Below, one piece after another: positions 5,420 through 6,948 of a stretch of DNA of 6,948 nucleotides; position 1 is the stretch's first letter; every line of letters begins with the position of its first letter. The stretch covers positions 1 through 6,948 of the forward strand of contig VGEI01000192.1 in NCBI GenBank assembly GCA_016869415.1, written 5' to 3'. Both the position numbers and the translations under genes were made by a program. This stretch comes from Alphaproteobacteria bacterium (GTDB taxonomy: Bacteria > Pseudomonadota > Alphaproteobacteria > CACIAM-22H2). The notes beneath the pieces were generated by a model. That model was not told the origin of the DNA. It did not search any database and saw nothing but the letters and a program-made list of their open reading frames with translations.

Positions 5420-5437
5420 CGCGGATTGTATTCCGCG
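5420..5437. repeat. Inverted repeat between the small ORF and the second Bug gene
   Basis: CGCGGA (5420-5425), TTGTAT, TCCGCG (5432-5437) is a perfect 6-bp dyad with a 6-nt AT-rich centre, in the 206-bp divergent gap and 65 nt before the Bug start. It could be a regulator site. No promoter pair with good consensus is visible next to it. Confidence 0.3.
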
Positions 5438-5501
5438 GCGGCTCCGCACAATATCGTTTCAAAATCCGCCCCGCTCGAACGATCCTGAGGAGGACACCGC
5501 C

Positions 5502-6524
5502 ATGACGACGCGTCGCCATTTCATCGCGGGCGCATCCGCCCTGACGGCTGCTCTGGTCTTGCCGCGCGGCGCCAGCGCGAAGGCAGCCAGTCTTGCTCAG
5601 GTAGCCAATCTTGCTCAGGCTGATTGGCCGAACCGGCCGGTCCGCATCCTCGTCCCCTACCCGGCCGGCGGCGGTCAGGACGCCACCGCCCGCCTGCTCG
5701 GCGAGCCGCTGCGCCAGGCCCTGGGCCAGCCTTTCGTGGTCGAGAACCGGGCCGGAGCGGCAGGCATGATTGCCGCCGATGCCGTGGCCAAGTCGCCCGC
5801 CGACGGCTACACGCTGCTGCTCGGCGGCGGCGGCGAGACGGCGGCCAACGGCGCCCTGTTCAAGGGCAAGATCACCTACGACCCGATCAAGGATCTGCTG
5901 CCCATCCATGTCGCGGTGAAGGCCCCGATCGTCCTCATGGCGCATGCCGACCAGCCGTTCAAGACGGTGCCGGAGCTCATCGCCTACGCCAAGGCCAATC
6001 CCGGCAAGCTGTCCTATTCCTCCTCGGGGATCGGCAACCTGCAGCATCTCGCAGGCGAGCTGTTCAACACCATGGCCGGCGTGCAGACGGTGCATGTGCC
6101 CTATCGTGGTGCGGCCCCGGCGGTCACCGACATCGCCGCCGGCCAGATCGCGATGGGCTACAACAGCCTGCCGGCGGCCCTGCCGCATATCGAGGCGGGC
6201 CGCATCCGTGCCATCGCCGTGACCTCCAGGGAGCGCATGCCGCAGCTGCCCAACGTGCCGTCGATCCACGAGCATCTGGCCGGCTACGAGCTGGTGAATT
6301 ACTTCGGCGTTTTCGGGCCGGCGGGCATGCCGGCCCCGGTGGTGGAGAAGCTGAACCGGGCGATCGAGGCGGCGCTCAAGGACGCGACGGTCAAGGACCG
6401 TTTCGAGAAGATGGGCGTGCTGCCCCAGTCGCAGACCCCGGCCCAGGCCAAAGCCTTCGTCGCCGGCGAGGCGGCGAAGTTCGAGAAGATCATCACCGAC
6501 GCCAAGGTTTCGGTGGACGGCTAG
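5502..6524 (+). CDS. Bug-type tripartite tricarboxylate transporter substrate-binding protein with Tat-like signal
   Basis: A 340-residue periplasmic receptor of the Bug/TctC family for small organic solutes. The N-terminus MTTRRHFIAGASALTAALVL has a twin arginine (R4-R5) in R-R-x-F-I context and a mild hydrophobic core ending at about A26 (GASA before Lys27), so export through Tat is likely. Residues 28-40 contain a duplicated SLAQVA/NLAQAD segment before the conserved WPNRPVRILVPYPAGGGQD (42-60, first binding loop). GAAGMIAADAVAKSPADGYT follows at about 85-104, then the canonical second loop VPYRGAAPAVTDIAAGQI (199-216) and YFGVFGPAGMPAPVVEKLN. All hallmark segments are present. The start ATG has an excellent GAGGAGG 8 nt upstream (5487-5493). 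No permease genes adjoin it. The two complete receptors in this window are clearly different in sequence and are not a recent duplication. Confidence 0.94.
   Translation: MTTRRHFIAGASALTAALVLPRGASAKAASLAQVANLAQADWPNRPVRILVPYPAGGGQDATARLLGEPLRQALGQPFVVENRAGAAGMIAADAVAKSPADGYTLLLGGGGETAANGALFKGKITYDPIKDLLPIHVAVKAPIVLMAHADQPFKTVPELIAYAKANPGKLSYSSSGIGNLQHLAGELFNTMAGVQTVHVPYRGAAPAVTDIAAGQIAMGYNSLPAALPHIEAGRIRAIAVTSRERMPQLPNVPSIHEHLAGYELVNYFGVFGPAGMPAPVVEKLNRAIEAALKDATVKDRFEKMGVLPQSQTPAQAKAFVAGEAAKFEKIITDAKVSVDG
5585..5620 (+). repeat. 18-bp tandem duplication inside the signal-peptide junction of the second Bug gene
   Basis: Units 5585-5602 and 5603-5620 match at 16 of 18 bases, both containing CTTGCTCAGG. 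The copy adds six residues (SLAQVA then NLAQAD) between the predicted cleavage site and the conserved domain, keeps the frame and should be structurally harmless. Confidence 0.75.
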
Positions 6525-6610
6525 CGCAACGCGAAGCGTTGCGCGACAGCGCCGCAGCGCTTGCTATCCGCAACGCGTAGCGTTGCGAGGCGCCTTCGCT
6601 TCGCGAAGCG
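6524..6610. repeat. Tandem GC hairpins, copy B of the dispersed module
   Basis: Three strong dyads lie in a row. The first is GCGCAACGC-GAA-GCGTTGCGC (6524-6544, 9-bp stem, its first G being the last base of the Bug stop codon). The second is CGCAACGC-GTA-GCGTTGCG (6569-6587, 8-bp stem). The third is CGCTTCGCGAAGCG (6597-6610, perfect 14-bp palindrome). The part 6525-6560 aligns with 5036-5072 behind the other Bug gene. The first two hairpins share the same arm sequence, so the unit seems locally duplicated. There is no T-run; the role may be mRNA 3' end protection or simply repeat DNA. Confidence 0.7.
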
Positions 6611-6622
6611 CCGAGGTGGCAA

Positions 6623-6635
6623 GCGCGGGAGGCGC
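6623..6635. repeat. 13-nt repeat shared with 5170-5182, copy B
   Basis: GCGCGGGAGGCGC is identical to 5170-5182 and lies at the distal side of the hairpin cluster, 11 nt before the REPIN-like element. It supports the view that both intergenic regions carry remnants of one longer repeat. Confidence 0.5.
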
Positions 6636-6646
6636 TCTTATAGTCT

Positions 6647-6718
6647 GTCATGCCGGCGCAGGCCGGCATCCAGACTCTTCTCCGGAGAAGACTGGACCCC
6701 GGCCTTCGCCGGGGTGAC
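6647..6718. repeat. REPIN/BIME-like composite palindrome, 72 bp
   Basis: Two 30-nt arms in opposite orientation (6647-6676 and 6689-6718) match at about 24 of 30 positions. Each arm is itself a perfect 8-bp hairpin with a 4-nt loop: ATGCCGGC/GCCGGCAT at 6650-6669 and ACCCCGGC/GCCGGGGT at 6696-6715. The centre is a perfect 14-bp palindrome, CTTCTCCGGAGAAG (6677-6690). The outer ends are GTCA and TGAC. Sequences of this type (GTCATGCCGGC... CCGGGGTGAC) are widespread intergenic repeats in Alphaproteobacteria and other proteobacteria and probably move with the help of a RAYT-type transposase encoded elsewhere. It sits between the Bug gene and the dehydrogenase gene and might also act as a transcription attenuator. 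Confidence 0.82.
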
Positions 6719-6745
6719 GACTATTCCTCTTACTGAGTCACTGCC

Positions 6746-6948
6746 ATGCCATCTGCTCCCAACAAACCCAGACGCCTTCTCCTCACCGGGGCGGCGGGCG
6801 AGATCGGCTCCGTGCTACGCCCGGCGCTACGCGGCGTTGCCGATACCTTGCGCTGGCACGACATCAGGCCGATTGCCGGCGCCGCCCCCGACGAGGAGAC
6901 GATGACCGGCGATCTCGTGCAGCCCGGCCTGGCTGACGCGGCAATGAA
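6746..6948 (+). CDS. NAD-dependent epimerase/dehydratase family protein, uronate dehydrogenase-like, 5' part
   Basis: The gene runs off the right edge; 67 codons are visible from ATG 6746. The N-terminus RRLLLTGAAGEIGSVLRPAL holds the Rossmann dinucleotide-binding motif G-A-A-G-E-I-G (about residues 15-21). It is followed by LRWHDIRP (an aspartate after the second strand, usual for NAD preference) and GDLVQPGLADAAM, the D-L segment near the adenine pocket. The order and wording resemble bacterial uronate dehydrogenases (Udh, oxidising galacturonate/glucuronate to aldarolactones), but other extended short-chain dehydrogenases begin similarly. The Shine-Dalgarno is weak. A sugar-acid role would suit the neighbouring organic-acid receptors, but that is inference. 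Confidence 0.75.
   Translation, partial: MPSAPNKPRRLLLTGAAGEIGSVLRPALRGVADTLRWHDIRPIAGAAPDEETMTGDLVQPGLADAAM

Noticed and set aside
5426..5453. TTGTAT-16-CAATAT as a promoter for the second Bug gene
   Set aside because: Only about 3/6 matches in each hexamer; not better than chance in this stretch.
5364..6275. 303-codon open frame on the minus strand across the second Bug gene
   Set aside because: Low-complexity shadow product with no recognisable motif; the plus strand codes a canonical Bug protein.
5624..6580. 318-codon plus-strand frame offset from the second Bug gene
   Set aside because: Product is Arg/Gly/Ala-rich noise and the frame coincides with a certain gene in another phase.
6647..6718. 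CRISPR repeat or transposon end interpretation of the palindromic element
   Set aside because: Only one copy in the window, no spacer array and no transposase or direct-repeat target site; the nested inverted structure fits REPIN/BIME-type repeats better.

Overview
The window is GC-rich chromosomal DNA (third codon positions almost always G or C) and looks like an alphaproteobacterium, plausibly a Rhodospirillales/Reyranella- or Rhizobiales-like organism. The evidence is three genes or gene ends for Bug-type (tripartite tricarboxylate transporter family) periplasmic binding proteins, a PAS_5-type protein typical of Alphaproteobacteria, an RF2 with the SPYDSNARRHTSF stretch I associate with that class, and a GreB with the acidic N-terminal extension seen there. 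The genus cannot be fixed from sequence alone.

Layout from left to right: (1) 1-147 is the 3' end of a Bug-type binding protein, followed after 15 nt by a cysteine-type sulfatase (163-1464), probably one operon. (2) Tail to tail with it, only 6 nt away, is prfB (release factor 2) on the minus strand (1471-2602), with the classical autoregulatory +1 frameshift site intact at 2530-2545. (3) A 65-bp divergent promoter region separates prfB from greB (2668-3222, plus strand). greB is split by one in-frame TAG at 2983-2985 but is otherwise in frame and well conserved, so it is a very recent nonsense allele, a sequencing error or a readthrough case. (4) An AT-rich 263-bp gap leads into a PAS_5 protein (3486-4019). 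(5) A Sec-exported Bug protein (4079-5029) follows, with an extended -10 promoter and a hairpin terminator. (6) A tiny basic ORF lies on the minus strand (5203-5295). (7) A second complete Bug protein (5502-6524) carries a twin-arginine-type signal peptide. (8) A 221-bp repeat-rich gap holds tandem GC hairpins and a 72-bp REPIN/BIME-like composite palindrome. (9) The start of an NAD-binding short-chain dehydrogenase/epimerase resembling uronate dehydrogenase (6746 to the window end) closes the window.

The genes form two groups. prfB and greB are core translation/transcription factors. The rest are accessory uptake and catabolism genes: orphan binding proteins for organic acids, a sulfatase, and a possible uronate/sugar dehydrogenase. 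Together these suggest scavenging of sulfated or carboxylated small molecules, but no substrate can be assigned. I see no phage, CRISPR, transposase or rRNA/tRNA genes and no clearly novel multigene system. The points most worth checking are the amber codon in greB, the back-to-back prfB/greB promoters that predict nearly leaderless mRNAs, the shared hairpin module behind both Bug genes, and the REPIN-like element with compensatory changes between its arms.
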